A DNA stretch of 39,525 bases, from positions 1 through 39,525 of the forward strand of contig CAVYQS010000010.1 in NCBI GenBank assembly GCA_963770765.1. Reading direction: 5' to 3'. Source of the stretch: CAVPCY01 sp963770765. GTDB taxonomy: Bacteria > Actinomycetota > Coriobacteriia > Anaerosomatales > PHET01. Position numbers and translations under genes: made by a program. The notes beneath the pieces were generated by a model that was not told the DNA's origin, did no database searches, and saw nothing but the letters and a program-made list of their open reading frames with translations. This document shows, piece after piece, positions 13,965 to 23,327 of this stretch; position 1 is the first letter of the stretch; the number at the start of each line of letters is the position of its first letter.

Positions 13965-16900
13965 GGCAAGCATTCTGGGTTCGGCTCCTTCTGGTGATGG
14001 CGCTTGTGGTGCCGCAACTCTCCATAGTCGCTCCGGTCACGGCAGTGGCGGAAGTGCCCCCGGCGCCGACGCCACTTGTGGCAGTCCACGTCTCCGAGTA
14101 CACCAAGGCGCTGAATGGCACGGTTCAGTCTCCCGCTCCGAGCAGCGACGTTCGTGGGATGTACTACGACAGCTTCTCTCACGAGCTCGCGTACACGATG
14201 CTCGAAGAGGCGCTGCGCAGTGATGGAACCCCGTTCGTCGAGCTGAGCGACGCCGACATCGAGAACGGCGCCTTGCTGCGAGAAGGCGTCCCCGCGTACC
14301 CGATCGTGTTCAGCCTGATGGCGGAATCGGTCTCCGACACTGAGGTCGGCCGCATTCGAGACTACGTGTCGGCTGGCGGCCACGTCTACGTTGGCGGTTC
14401 GTCCTGGATCCGCCGGCCCGATGGGACGTTCCGCGAGGATGCCGAGGGCACAGCGGAGTTCCCGCTCTCGGCGGAGATGGGTCTGAAGAGCGTGGCTCTG
14501 GGGCCGAAGCCGCAGGGGGGCACGTGGAGCTGGGGCGAAGCCAACGTGATTCGCCGCACCTCGAACGATGAGATGGTGAGCCACCTCACCGCGGGCGAGG
14601 ACCTGAGCTGGCCGCTGCCGAGGAACTACGACTCGGACGCAGTCGACGACATGCACGGCCCAGGAAACGGAGCGCACCTGGTGTGGGCGACGCGCCCTGC
14701 CTCGCAGAATCCAGCGACCGTGCTTGCCGAGGTACCGCAGCTGCATGGTTCGACGGTGACCGGAGTCCCGCTGATCGCCACGAAGAGATTCGGAAGCGGG
14801 CAGTTCGTCTACCACGCGGAGATGGCGCCGCTCGCGGGATGGGGAGGGCTGGCACCTGACACTTCCGAGTACGTCTTCTTCAGAAACGCGATCGAGTCCG
14901 CCTTCCGCGTGGCCCGCGTTCCGCTCGTTCGATTGGCCGCTTGGCGCTACGAGTACACCGCTGCGCTTCAGACCCGATGGGACTGCGACTTCTACGACGA
15001 TGCAATGCGCATTCTGTCGAACGTCGAGGCGCCTTACCGAGTGCTGGGCTTGAGGGGACAGTACTACGTCGTCACTTCGCTCGTTGACGACAACGCCGGG
15101 ATAGTCCGGACTCTCCAGGCGCAGGGTGCAGTGGTGGCCAGCCATAACGATCAGCACATCGGTCCTGATATCCAGACCGCCGCAGAAGCAGCCAACAACA
15201 TCAGCACGTCTCTCGGCAAGCTGAGAGACTGGACCGGTGTGACTCCCGACCATTGGGTGGCTCCTGCGTACCGCTCGGTCTTGGATGAGTCGTTCGCTCT
15301 ACTTGAACAGCAGGGAATGAGGACGGCGGGGGAGCAGAACATCGGGCCTTTCCCGCACTACTCCCTGTCGATGACACGCCCAGGGGAGCACTACGATGTC
15401 CTGCAAATCCCCACGTCAGAATGGCTGCCGAGCAGCGCGGACAACCCGGACGCACGGGCCAGGATGGACCTGATTCCAGAAGAACAGATACCGGATGTCG
15501 TCGACTTCTACTACTCCATGGGCTCGCTCATCAACCTCTACGGGCACCCGTACTACTCGAACGTAGAGAGGCTTCAGAGCTATCTGTCTCGCGCTGCATC
15601 CAAGGGCGATGTGTGGTTCACGCATGCCTCTGAGATAGCCGACTGGTGGAGGCTGCGAGACGCCGTCTCTATAGCTCCCAGCGCGGCGACCTCCGATGGG
15701 CGCGTGCAAGCCACGGTCGGACTGACTGGGGCTGTGGACCCGAACACCGCAGTGGACCTCTTGCCCGCAGGGCTTGATCCCACGTCCGTCACCGACGTGC
15801 AGGTGATGCTCGATGGTTCGCCCTCGGCCGCATGGCGACTCACCGCGCAGGGGCTCAAGGTGCGTGTTGGAACGGCATCGACCGCGGTCGTCTCGTGGAT
15901 GCCGCTCGGTGCTGACACCACGCCGCCGGCCGCGCCGACCGCGGTCACCGCCACCGACCTGGGCACCGGTGGCAGCATCCGCGTGGCCTGGACCAACCCG
16001 ACCGCCGACTTCGCCTACAGCCGCGTCTACCGCTCCACGACCGCGGGCACCCTCGGCACCCGCATCGCCGACTCCGTGACGGCGAGCACCTACACCGACA
16101 CCGGCCTGACCGACGGCACGGTCTATCACTACACCGTGCGCGCCGTGGACGCCTCGGGCAACGAATCGGTCAACACCGCCCAGTCGGCAGCGACACCGAG
16201 TTCGCCGCCTCCTGACACCACGCCGCCGGCCGCGCCGACCGCGGTCACCGCCACCGACCTGGGCACCGGTGGCAGCATCCGCGTGGCCTGGACCAACCCG
16301 ACCGCCGACTTCGCCTACAGCCGCGTCTACCGCTCCACGACCGCGGGCACCCTCGGCACCCGCATCGCCGACTCCGTGACGGCGAGCACCTACACCGACA
16401 CCGGCCTGACCGACGGCACGGTCTATCACTACACCGTGCGCGCCGTGGACGCCTCGGGCAACGAATCGGTCAACACCGCCCAGTCGGCAGCGACACCGAG
16501 TTCGCCGCCTCCTGACACCACGCCGCCGGCCGCACCGACCGCGGTCACCGCCACCGACCTGGGCACCGGTGGCAGCATCCGCGTGGCCTGGACCAACCCG
16601 ACCGCCGACTTCGCCTACAGCCGCGTCTACCGCTCCACGACCGCGGGCACCCTCGGCACCCGCATCGCCGACTCCGTGACGGCGAGCACCTACACCGACA
16701 CCGGCCTGACCGACGGCACGGTCTATCACTACACCGTGCGCGCCGTGGACGCCTCGGGCAACGAATCGGTCAACACCGCCCAGTCGGCAGCGACACCGAG
16801 TTCGCCGCCTCCAGGAACGCAGAACATGGCCCTCAAGTTCGACGGCGTCGACGACTTGGTCACCGTGCCCTATAACGCTTCGCTCAACACCCCCGGCGCA

Positions 16901-19045
16901 TTGACCGTCGAGGCGTGGGTCTACGTCAACACCTTCAAGGGCCAGCCGATCATCGCCAGCCGCTGGGACGGAACCCAGATCAGTTGGGATCTGTACTACA
17001 GCGACGACGGACGCGTCCGCTTCTACGTGCGCACACCGGGTGGCAACGGTTACGTTCAGGCCACGACCGGCATGCGCACGCTCAGAGTGGGCGGCTGGCG
17101 CCACGTGGTCGGCGTGCTTGACCCCGCTGCGGCCGCCTTGCGGATCTATGTGGACGGCACACTCGCCGCGACGCAGGCCTACACGGCGGGCAGCGCCAAC
17201 TCGACCACGTCACGTCTGTTCATCAACGGCGCGATACCTGCCGCCGGTGCGACGGGCTACGGGGACAACCTCATCGACGAGGTCAGGGTCTCGAACTCGG
17301 TCCGCTACACGGGCACGAGTTTCACACCTTCGCCGACGTTCGTCCCGGACACCTCGACGATCGGCCTGTGGCACTTCAACGAAGGCGTCGGAACGACCGT
17401 CTTGGACTCCGGAGCCAACGGCAACCACGGAGCACTGACGGGAGGTCCGCTGTGGGTGGTCGGCCAAGACGGCGGTACCCCTCCGCCTCCTGACACCACG
17501 CCGCCGGCCGCACCGACCGCGGTCACCGCCACCGACCTGGGCACCGGTGGCAGCATCCGCGTGGCCTGGACCAACCCGACCGCCGACTTCGCCTACAGCC
17601 GCGTCTACCGCTCCACGACCGCGGGCACCCTCGGCACCCGCATCGCCGACTCCGTGACGGCGAGCACCTACACCGACACCGGCCTGACCGACGGCACGGT
17701 CTATCACTACACCGTGCGCGCCGTGGACGCCTCGGGCAACGAATCGGTCAACACCGCCCAGTCGGCAGCGACACCGAGTTCGCCGCCTCCTGACACCACG
17801 CCGCCGGCCGCGCCGACCGCGGTCACCGCCACCGACCTGGGCACCGGTGGCAGCATCCGCGTGGCCTGGACCAACCCGACCGCCGACTTCGCCTACAGCC
17901 GCGTCTACCGCTCCACGACCGCGGGCACCCTCGGCACCCGCATCGCCGACTCCGTGACGGCGAGCACCTACACCGACACCGGCCTGACCGACGGCACGGT
18001 CTATCACTACACCGTGCGCGCCGTGGACGCCTCGGGCAACGAATCGGTCAACACCGCCCAGTCGGCAGCGACACCGAGTTCGCCGCCTCCTGACACCACG
18101 CCGCCGGCCGCACCGACCGCGGTCACCGCCACCGACCTGGGCACCGGTGGCAGCATCCGCGTGGCCTGGACCAACCCGACCGCCGACTTCGCCTACAGCC
18201 GCGTCTACCGCTCCACGACCGCGGGCACCCTCGGCACCCGCATCGCCGACTCCGTGACGGCGAGCACCTACACCGACACCGGCCTGACCGACGGCACGGT
18301 CTATCACTACACCGTGCGCGCCGTGGACGCCTCGGGCAACGAATCGGTCAACACCGCCCAGTCGGCAGCGACACCGAGTTCGCCGCCTCCAGGAACGCAG
18401 AACATGGCCCTCAAGTTCGACGGCGTCGACGACTTGGTCACCGTGCCCTATAACGCTTCGCTCAACACCCCCGGCGCATTGACCGTCGAGGCGTGGGTCT
18501 ACGTCAACACCTTCAAGGGCCAGCCGATCATCGCCAGCCGCTGGGACGGAACCCAGATCAGTTGGGATCTGTACTACAGCGACGACGGACGCGTCCGCTT
18601 CTACGTGCGCACACCGGGTGGCAACGGTTACGTTCAGGCCACGACCGGCATGCGCACGCTCAGAGTGGGCGGCTGGCGCCACGTGGTCGGCGTGCTTGAC
18701 CCCGCTGCGGCCGCCTTGCGGATCTATGTGGACGGCACACTCGCCGCGACGCAGGCCTACACGGCGGGCAGCGCCAACTCGACCACGTCACGTCTGTTCA
18801 TCAACGGCGCGATACCTGCCGCCGGTGCGACGGGCTACGGGGACAACCTCATCGACGAGGTCAGGGTCTCGAACTCGGTCCGCTACACGGGCACGAGTTT
18901 CACACCTTCGCCGACGTTCGTCCCGGACACCTCGACGATCGGCCTGTGGCACTTCAACGAAGGCGTCGGAACGACCGTCTTGGACTCCGGAGCCAACGGC
19001 AACCACGGAGCACTGACGGGAGGTCCGCTGTGGGTGCTTCGATGA
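13961..19045 (+). CDS. Large secreted modular protein: NodB-like domain, FN3 and LamG repeats
   Basis: The 1694-residue protein begins with a signal peptide (hydrophobic core 8-26, likely cleavage after TAVA30). Residues ~35-320 contain a region like the class-I glutamine-amidotransferase/ThuA fold (IRDYVSAGGHVYVGGSSW). Residues ~330-560 resemble a polysaccharide deacetylase (CE4/NodB) domain, with D341/D343 in WDCDFYDD and H395xxxH399 in SHNDQH as likely metal ligands. From residue 652 there are three 100-residue FN3 domains, a ~215-residue LamG/concanavalin-like domain (FDGVDDLVTVPYN, VEAWVYV, GLWHFNEG), and the whole set again. There is no LPXTG or anchoring helix, and it ends in LWVLR. 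It sits mid-operon, coupled on both sides, so it probably binds or modifies the exported polymer (inference). Confidence 0.85.
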   Translation: MRQAFWVRLLLVMALVVPQLSIVAPVTAVAEVPPAPTPLVAVHVSEYTKALNGTVQSPAPSSDVRGMYYDSFSHELAYTMLEEALRSDGTPFVELSDADIENGALLREGVPAYPIVFSLMAESVSDTEVGRIRDYVSAGGHVYVGGSSWIRRPDGTFREDAEGTAEFPLSAEMGLKSVALGPKPQGGTWSWGEANVIRRTSNDEMVSHLTAGEDLSWPLPRNYDSDAVDDMHGPGNGAHLVWATRPASQNPATVLAEVPQLHGSTVTGVPLIATKRFGSGQFVYHAEMAPLAGWGGLAPDTSEYVFFRNAIESAFRVARVPLVRLAAWRYEYTAALQTRWDCDFYDDAMRILSNVEAPYRVLGLRGQYYVVTSLVDDNAGIVRTLQAQGAVVASHNDQHIGPDIQTAAEAANNISTSLGKLRDWTGVTPDHWVAPAYRSVLDESFALLEQQGMRTAGEQNIGPFPHYSLSMTRPGEHYDVLQIPTSEWLPSSADNPDARARMDLIPEEQIPDVVDFYYSMGSLINLYGHPYYSNVERLQSYLSRAASKGDVWFTHASEIADWWRLRDAVSIAPSAATSDGRVQATVGLTGAVDPNTAVDLLPAGLDPTSVTDVQVMLDGSPSAAWRLTAQGLKVRVGTASTAVVSWMPLGADTTPPAAPTAVTATDLGTGGSIRVAWTNPTADFAYSRVYRSTTAGTLGTRIADSVTASTYTDTGLTDGTVYHYTVRAVDASGNESVNTAQSAATPSSPPPDTTPPAAPTAVTATDLGTGGSIRVAWTNPTADFAYSRVYRSTTAGTLGTRIADSVTASTYTDTGLTDGTVYHYTVRAVDASGNESVNTAQSAATPSSPPPDTTPPAAPTAVTATDLGTGGSIRVAWTNPTADFAYSRVYRSTTAGTLGTRIADSVTASTYTDTGLTDGTVYHYTVRAVDASGNESVNTAQSAATPSSPPPGTQNMALKFDGVDDLVTVPYNASLNTPGALTVEAWVYVNTFKGQPIIASRWDGTQISWDLYYSDDGRVRFYVRTPGGNGYVQATTGMRTLRVGGWRHVVGVLDPAAAALRIYVDGTLAATQAYTAGSANSTTSRLFINGAIPAAGATGYGDNLIDEVRVSNSVRYTGTSFTPSPTFVPDTSTIGLWHFNEGVGTTVLDSGANGNHGALTGGPLWVVGQDGGTPPPPDTTPPAAPTAVTATDLGTGGSIRVAWTNPTADFAYSRVYRSTTAGTLGTRIADSVTASTYTDTGLTDGTVYHYTVRAVDASGNESVNTAQSAATPSSPPPDTTPPAAPTAVTATDLGTGGSIRVAWTNPTADFAYSRVYRSTTAGTLGTRIADSVTASTYTDTGLTDGTVYHYTVRAVDASGNESVNTAQSAATPSSPPPDTTPPAAPTAVTATDLGTGGSIRVAWTNPTADFAYSRVYRSTTAGTLGTRIADSVTASTYTDTGLTDGTVYHYTVRAVDASGNESVNTAQSAATPSSPPPGTQNMALKFDGVDDLVTVPYNASLNTPGALTVEAWVYVNTFKGQPIIASRWDGTQISWDLYYSDDGRVRFYVRTPGGNGYVQATTGMRTLRVGGWRHVVGVLDPAAAALRIYVDGTLAATQAYTAGSANSTTSRLFINGAIPAAGATGYGDNLIDEVRVSNSVRYTGTSFTPSPTFVPDTSTIGLWHFNEGVGTTVLDSGANGNHGALTGGPLWVLR
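15914..17491 (+). repeat. Copy A of 1578-bp tandem duplication (3 FN3 + LamG)
   Basis: This unit encodes three FN3 domains (15914-16213, 16214-16513, 16514-16813), one LamG domain (16814 onward) and a short Pro-rich linker. The FN3 units start with GACACCACGCCGCCG and are identical apart from one G/A position (GCGCCG or GCACCG; order G, G, A). By eye, copy B is the same at an offset of exactly 1578 bp. Confidence 0.93.
17492..19036 (+). repeat. Copy B of 1578-bp tandem duplication (3 FN3 + LamG)
   Basis: FN3 units lie at 17492-17791, 17792-18091 and 18092-18391, followed by LamG from 18392. Identity with copy A runs to base 19036 (matching 17458). The only visible change is the G/A position in the FN3 units (order A, G, A here). 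The copy ends nine bases before the stop codon, where copy A has the linker VVGQDGG instead. Confidence 0.93.
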
Positions 19046-20229
19046 ACAACGAGCCGGTACGCTCGGAGTTCTTGGTATTCGGTCGCCCCGCGATAGAGCA
19101 GCCTGAGATCGATGAGGTGGTGGATTCACTCCGTTCGGGTTGGCTCTCCACCGGCCCGAAGGTCGGTAGGTTCGAGTCGCTCTTCAAAGAGTACGTAGGC
19201 TGCGATCATGCTAAGGCCGTCAACTCCTGCACAGCAGGTCTGCATCTGTCGTTGCTTGTGTCGGGCCTCGGCCCGGGCGACGAGGTGATCACGACTCCGA
19301 TGACGTTCGCGGCGACAGCCAATGTGATCGAGCACATCGGCGCGCGCCCGGTCTTCGTGGACGTCGACCCGCTGTCGATGAACATGGACCCGGATGCCTT
19401 TGCGGCCGCGATCACACCCCGAACGAAAGCGGTGATTCCGGTGCACTTCGCCGGTCGGCCCTGCGACATGGATCGTATTCTCGCGAGCGCGCGCCGACAC
19501 GGCCTCTTGGTGATCGAGGATGCAGCGCATGCGATCGAGGCCCGCTATCACGGACGCAAGATCGGCACGATCGGCGACCTCACATGCTTCAGCTTCTATG
19601 TCACGAAGAACCTGGTCACCGGCGAAGGCGGTATGGTCACGACCAGCCGCTCCGACTGGGCGGAGGAGATCGAGTGTTACGCGCTGCACGGGCTCTCTCG
19701 CGGCGCCTGGAAGCGCTACTCAGACGAAGGATTCAAGCACTACCAAGTCGTATGCCCCGGATACAAGTACAACATGATGGATCTTCAGGCAGCGATCGGG
19801 ATTCACCAGATCGGTCGGCTCGGAAGCTATCACGATCGACGCGAGCGAGTGTGGCAGCGCTACGACGAGGCGTTCATGGACTTGCCGCTGGTGACTCCGG
19901 CGGAACCAGACCCCGACACCGTGCACGCGCGACACCTCTACACGTTGCTGATCGATGTCGACACGTTGGGGACTACCCGCGATGAGTTCCAGAAGGCGAT
20001 GCACTCCCAGAATATCGGCACGGGTATCCACTTCGTTGCGCTTCATCTCCATCCGTACTACCGGGAGAAGTACGGGTACCGCCGGGGCGACTTCCCGAAC
20101 GCCGAGAGGATCTCAGATCGGACACTGTCGCTACCGCTCTCGGCTCAGCTCAGCGATGCGGATGTCGACGACGTTGTGGACGCGGTGACCCGCACATGTT
20201 TGTCATCTCGAAGTGGGGTAAGGGTGTGA
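19042..20229 (+). CDS. DegT/DnrJ/EryC1 PLP-dependent sugar aminotransferase (second copy)
   Basis: The 395-residue enzyme has the DegT pattern: SGWLSTGPKVGRFE near the N-terminus, NSCTAGLHLSL, GDEVITTPMTFAAT, VIEDAAHAIEA and SFYVTKNLVTGEGG, with K189 expected to hold PLP. The SGWLSTGP and TKNLVTGEGG motifs are those of ArnB/PseC/PglE-type enzymes, which aminate C-4 of 4-keto sugar nucleotides. No 4,6-dehydratase is in the window to supply such a substrate. It differs clearly from the first DegT protein, so the two probably act on different sugars or positions. The ATG overlaps the stop of the secreted repeat protein by 4 nt. Confidence 0.9.
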   Translation: MNNEPVRSEFLVFGRPAIEQPEIDEVVDSLRSGWLSTGPKVGRFESLFKEYVGCDHAKAVNSCTAGLHLSLLVSGLGPGDEVITTPMTFAATANVIEHIGARPVFVDVDPLSMNMDPDAFAAAITPRTKAVIPVHFAGRPCDMDRILASARRHGLLVIEDAAHAIEARYHGRKIGTIGDLTCFSFYVTKNLVTGEGGMVTTSRSDWAEEIECYALHGLSRGAWKRYSDEGFKHYQVVCPGYKYNMMDLQAAIGIHQIGRLGSYHDRRERVWQRYDEAFMDLPLVTPAEPDPDTVHARHLYTLLIDVDTLGTTRDEFQKAMHSQNIGTGIHFVALHLHPYYREKYGYRRGDFPNAERISDRTLSLPLSAQLSDADVDDVVDAVTRTCLSSRSGVRV

Positions 20230-21239
20230 GCAGGCTCCTCAGTGTCAGCGACACCCTGTCTGACGAGGAGTGGGATCGTCTCGCCGGGTCAGCGCGCTAT
20301 GCCTCCTTCTTCGATTCGAGCAGGTATGCCAAAGCCTGTGAGGAGTCCTTCCCCAACACCGTCGCGGCCGCGCGCCACTACCGCTTTGATGACGGTGTCG
20401 AGGTCTTGGTTCCGGGGATCGCTCAGACGGCGTTGCGCGGTGCGGTGCGCGTCTTCAAGTCGATCGGTCCGTCTGACTCCAGTGGACTGCTGTCGGCTTC
20501 CGCGCTGGATGTGAGTCACGTTGACGCGATCGCGGCAGACCTTACGAACTGCGGCTACGCTCATGTGACGATATACGACAGCCCATACGGGCTGCACCCT
20601 CCGCTGGCCGGCTTTCAGGTGACGGAAGACCTGACGCACGTTATCGATCTCAAGCGCGGGCTTGACGGGTTCGTTCAGAACATGAACCCGCCGAATCGAC
20701 AGGCCCTGAGACGAGCCCACAAGAGCGATGTTCGGATTGAACGGCGCAACGACATCGGGGCGGTCGATGAGTTCTACCGGCTGTACCTCGATTCGGTTGA
20801 ACGCTGGGGTGATAAGGCCACGTGGGTGAGACCACGCGAGTACCTCGAAGCCCTGGTCCGGCACGGTGAGGACGGTTCAGTCTGCATACGCCTCGCCTAC
20901 CTGGAGGATCTTGCGATCGGGGGCCAAGTCGACTACCGCTTCGGTTCCATATCCACCACTGGCTGGCGTGCATTCGACTACAGATATCGTTCGATGTACC
21001 CGAACCTTCTCACGCTCGAGGCGGCAGTGGCCGAAGAGTGCGAGAAGGGATGCGAGTACCACGACATGGGGCCCAGCGCCGGGCTGACGGGACTCGAGGA
21101 CTCCAAGGACAGGTGCGGAGGCCTCCGTCTCGGGTTCCGCGTATGGACATGGGAAAGCTCCAGCCACAAAGCCTATAGGCTCGGACGAGGAGGCCTTGAT
21201 CGTGCTCAAGCTGCGGTTCATTCGCTCACTCGTCGCTGA
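20226..21239 (+). CDS. GNAT/FemAB-like acyltransferase of polysaccharide locus
   Basis: The 337-residue protein looks like the BioF2/GNAT_6 or FemAB-related acyltransferases. It has an N-terminal half (SFFDSSRYAKACEESFP) and a second GNAT-like half with NPPNRQALRRAHKSDVRIER, DEFYRLYLDSVERWG, GGQVDYRFGSIS and EYHDMGPSAGLTGLEDSK. Such proteins transfer acetyl or aminoacyl groups; here the acceptor is probably an amino sugar of the polymer (inference). GTG 20226 was chosen because it overlaps the previous stop (GTGA) and follows a purine-rich GGGGTAAGGG; ATG 20196 is upstream but poorer. It overlaps the next gene by 38 nt. Confidence 0.72.
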   Translation: MSRLLSVSDTLSDEEWDRLAGSARYASFFDSSRYAKACEESFPNTVAAARHYRFDDGVEVLVPGIAQTALRGAVRVFKSIGPSDSSGLLSASALDVSHVDAIAADLTNCGYAHVTIYDSPYGLHPPLAGFQVTEDLTHVIDLKRGLDGFVQNMNPPNRQALRRAHKSDVRIERRNDIGAVDEFYRLYLDSVERWGDKATWVRPREYLEALVRHGEDGSVCIRLAYLEDLAIGGQVDYRFGSISTTGWRAFDYRYRSMYPNLLTLEAAVAEECEKGCEYHDMGPSAGLTGLEDSKDRCGGLRLGFRVWTWESSSHKAYRLGRGGLDRAQAAVHSLTRR

Positions 21240-21792
21240 CTGGCTGAAGCGTATCGATACGCGCTGGACGCTCTTCAAGATCAGCGCCAGGACCGGCTGC
21301 GTGTTCGAGCCCGGGGTGGAGGTGCGCAATCCCGATCGACTGACGATCGGGGGCGGAACCATCGTCGCGTCCGGGGTGCTCCTCCATTGTGGCGGTTTCG
21401 CGTGGTCGAACGGTGGCGGTGGGATCTCTCTCGGCTCGGATTCATATGTGGGACCACATAGCGTGCTGTTCGGTGCCGGCGAGATTCACATCGGCGACAA
21501 GGTGGCGATCGGCCCAGACTGCGTGATCACGTCACACGGCCATCGGTTCGGAAGGCTCGACGTTCCGATTCTCGACCAGGACACCCGGTTCGAGCGCGTG
21601 ACGATTGAAGACGACGTCTATATCGGTGCCGGAGCGGTCATTCTCCACGGTGTCACCGTCGGTAAGGGTGCTGTCATCGGGGCCGGATCGGTAGTGCCTC
21701 GGGATGTGCCACCGCACTCTGTGGTGCTTGGCGTTCCTGCCCGAACCTCACGGAACCGAGCTACCGAGCGGCCTGAAAGACCAGCCTCGTGA
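21202..21792 (+). CDS. Left-handed beta-helix acyltransferase (second copy)
   Basis: The 196-residue protein has hexapeptide repeats from about residue 33 (VEVRNPDRLTIGGGTIVASG, IHIGDKVAIGPDCVITSHGH, VTIEDDVYIGAGAVILHGVTVG). The histidine in SHGH lies where the catalytic His of maltose/galactoside-type acetyltransferases is found. The tail is short and polar. It probably acetylates a sugar hydroxyl or amine. GTG 21202 has GAGGAGG 8 nt upstream and is preferred over TTG 21196. It begins inside the end of the GNAT gene and overlaps the flippase start by 4 nt. Confidence 0.85.
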   Translation: MLKLRFIRSLVADWLKRIDTRWTLFKISARTGCVFEPGVEVRNPDRLTIGGGTIVASGVLLHCGGFAWSNGGGGISLGSDSYVGPHSVLFGAGEIHIGDKVAIGPDCVITSHGHRFGRLDVPILDQDTRFERVTIEDDVYIGAGAVILHGVTVGKGAVIGAGSVVPRDVPPHSVVLGVPARTSRNRATERPERPAS

Positions 21793-23327
21793 ACTCGAGT
21801 CATCTCAACAAGAGGATGCTCAGCGGCATGTCGTGGACGGCCACGTCACAGGCGCTCACTCAGGTGGTGACGTTTGCGGCGACCGTGGTCTTGGCACGGC
21901 TGCTGGCTCCCGCGCAGTTCGGCATCGTCGGCATGGCGGCGCTGTTCACCGGCCTGGTGACGATGCTCGGCGAGGTGGGCCTCGGCGCGGCGTTGATTCA
22001 CAGGCAGAGCGTCGACGATCGTGAGCTCAACACCGTCTTCTGGTGCGGCATGGCCGTCGGGGTGGCTGCCCTGTTGATCTCGCTGGTTTCCGCGCCGATC
22101 GCGGGCTCGTTCTTCCGCAACGAACCCGTTGTCGCCGTGATCCGCGTCTACTCCGTGGTGTTCGTTGTCGACGCACTCGGTGCAGTCCAGCGGGTGCTGT
22201 TGACCAAGGAGCTTCTGTTCGACCGCCTTGCGCGTATCGAGATTGCGGCGGCGGTCGTCTATGGCATCACCGCCATCGCGCTCGCCGTGGCTGGTGCCGG
22301 GGTCTGGGCGATCGTTGTCGGCCAGATTGCCCGTTCGGTGGCCGAGTCGGTGCTTCTGTGGACGTTCGAGCCCTGGCACCCCCGCTTTCAGTTCTCGCGC
22401 GAGGCATTCGGGGAACTGTTCGGATTCGGCGCGCGCGTGTGGGCTTTCAACTTCGTGAACTACGGGCGCGAGAACTTCGACAACTTCACGGTTGGCCGCA
22501 TGCTGGGCGCCGCATCGCTTGGTCTGTATGCGTTCGCCTACAACACCGCGAACCTGCCCAGGCGACAGCTGATGAGTGTCATCGGCCGGGTGACCTTCCC
22601 CGCCTTCGCCTCAGTGAAGGACGACGACGCTCTACTGAGGCGCACCTACACCAAGGTAGTCAGATACACGTCGCTCGTCGCGTTTCCTGCGCTCGTCGGA
22701 CTGGCACTTGTCGCCCCGGAGTTCATTCCGATCGTCTACGGATCCAAGTGGAACGAGGCGATCGTGCCCCTTCAGCTTCTCTGCGGCGCTGGGATGCTGT
22801 ATAGCATCGGCAGTACGGTCGGATCCATCTATCTGGCCAAGGGTCGACCCGATATCCAGCTGTGGGGTGGTCTGGCGGTCCTGCCGATACTCGCGGGAAT
22901 CGTCCTGTTCGCAGCTCGCTGGGGTATCGTCGGCGTGGCAGCGGGCATCTTGGCCTACGCGATCACGTCTCTGTTGATCAGCCAGTCGCTTGCGAACCCG
23001 TTGATCTCACTACGCATGGGCACGTTCCTGTGGGCACTCGCACCTGCTGCCGGCGCCTGTTCGGTGATGGCGGTCGTGGTCACGACGTTTCGTGCGCTCA
23101 CTCTCTCCAGGGGCCTGCTGACTCCGCTCGCCTTCTTGGTTCTTGCGATCGTGCTGGGTGCTGCAACCTACGTCGCGACGCTCTTCGGCTTCCGTGTTGA
23201 GGAAGTCGGAGAGGTGATCAACACGTTCAGGGGAAGGCTTCGTCCTGCGGCCGAAGGCGTGGTGGCGACCGAGGATGCTGGTGGCTGGTCTGCGCTCAGC
23301 GACTCCGAGGCGGGTGAGCCGTTGTGA
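21789..23327 (+). CDS. Wzx-like polysaccharide flippase (MOP superfamily)
   Basis: The 512-residue protein has about 12 or more hydrophobic segments and the N-terminal pattern of the PST/Wzx-WzxC branch: SGMSWTATSQALTQ, ARLLAPAQFGIVGMAALF and GEVGLGAALIHR. It would flip lipid-linked repeat units across the cytoplasmic membrane, so that the polymerase encoded further down can join them. A roughly 40-residue polar C-terminal tail follows the last helix. The GTG start overlaps the preceding stop (GTGA), and the next gene does the same at its 3' end. Confidence 0.92.
   Translation: MNSSHLNKRMLSGMSWTATSQALTQVVTFAATVVLARLLAPAQFGIVGMAALFTGLVTMLGEVGLGAALIHRQSVDDRELNTVFWCGMAVGVAALLISLVSAPIAGSFFRNEPVVAVIRVYSVVFVVDALGAVQRVLLTKELLFDRLARIEIAAAVVYGITAIALAVAGAGVWAIVVGQIARSVAESVLLWTFEPWHPRFQFSREAFGELFGFGARVWAFNFVNYGRENFDNFTVGRMLGAASLGLYAFAYNTANLPRRQLMSVIGRVTFPAFASVKDDDALLRRTYTKVVRYTSLVAFPALVGLALVAPEFIPIVYGSKWNEAIVPLQLLCGAGMLYSIGSTVGSIYLAKGRPDIQLWGGLAVLPILAGIVLFAARWGIVGVAAGILAYAITSLLISQSLANPLISLRMGTFLWALAPAAGACSVMAVVVTTFRALTLSRGLLTPLAFLVLAIVLGAATYVATLFGFRVEEVGEVINTFRGRLRPAAEGVVATEDAGGWSALSDSEAGEPL

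Noticed and set aside
15416..18682. Two long minus-strand open frames (562 and 490 codons) across the FN3/LamG repeats
   Set aside because: They arise because a GC-rich repeat lacking antisense stops is repeated; their translations are just the repeat read backwards.
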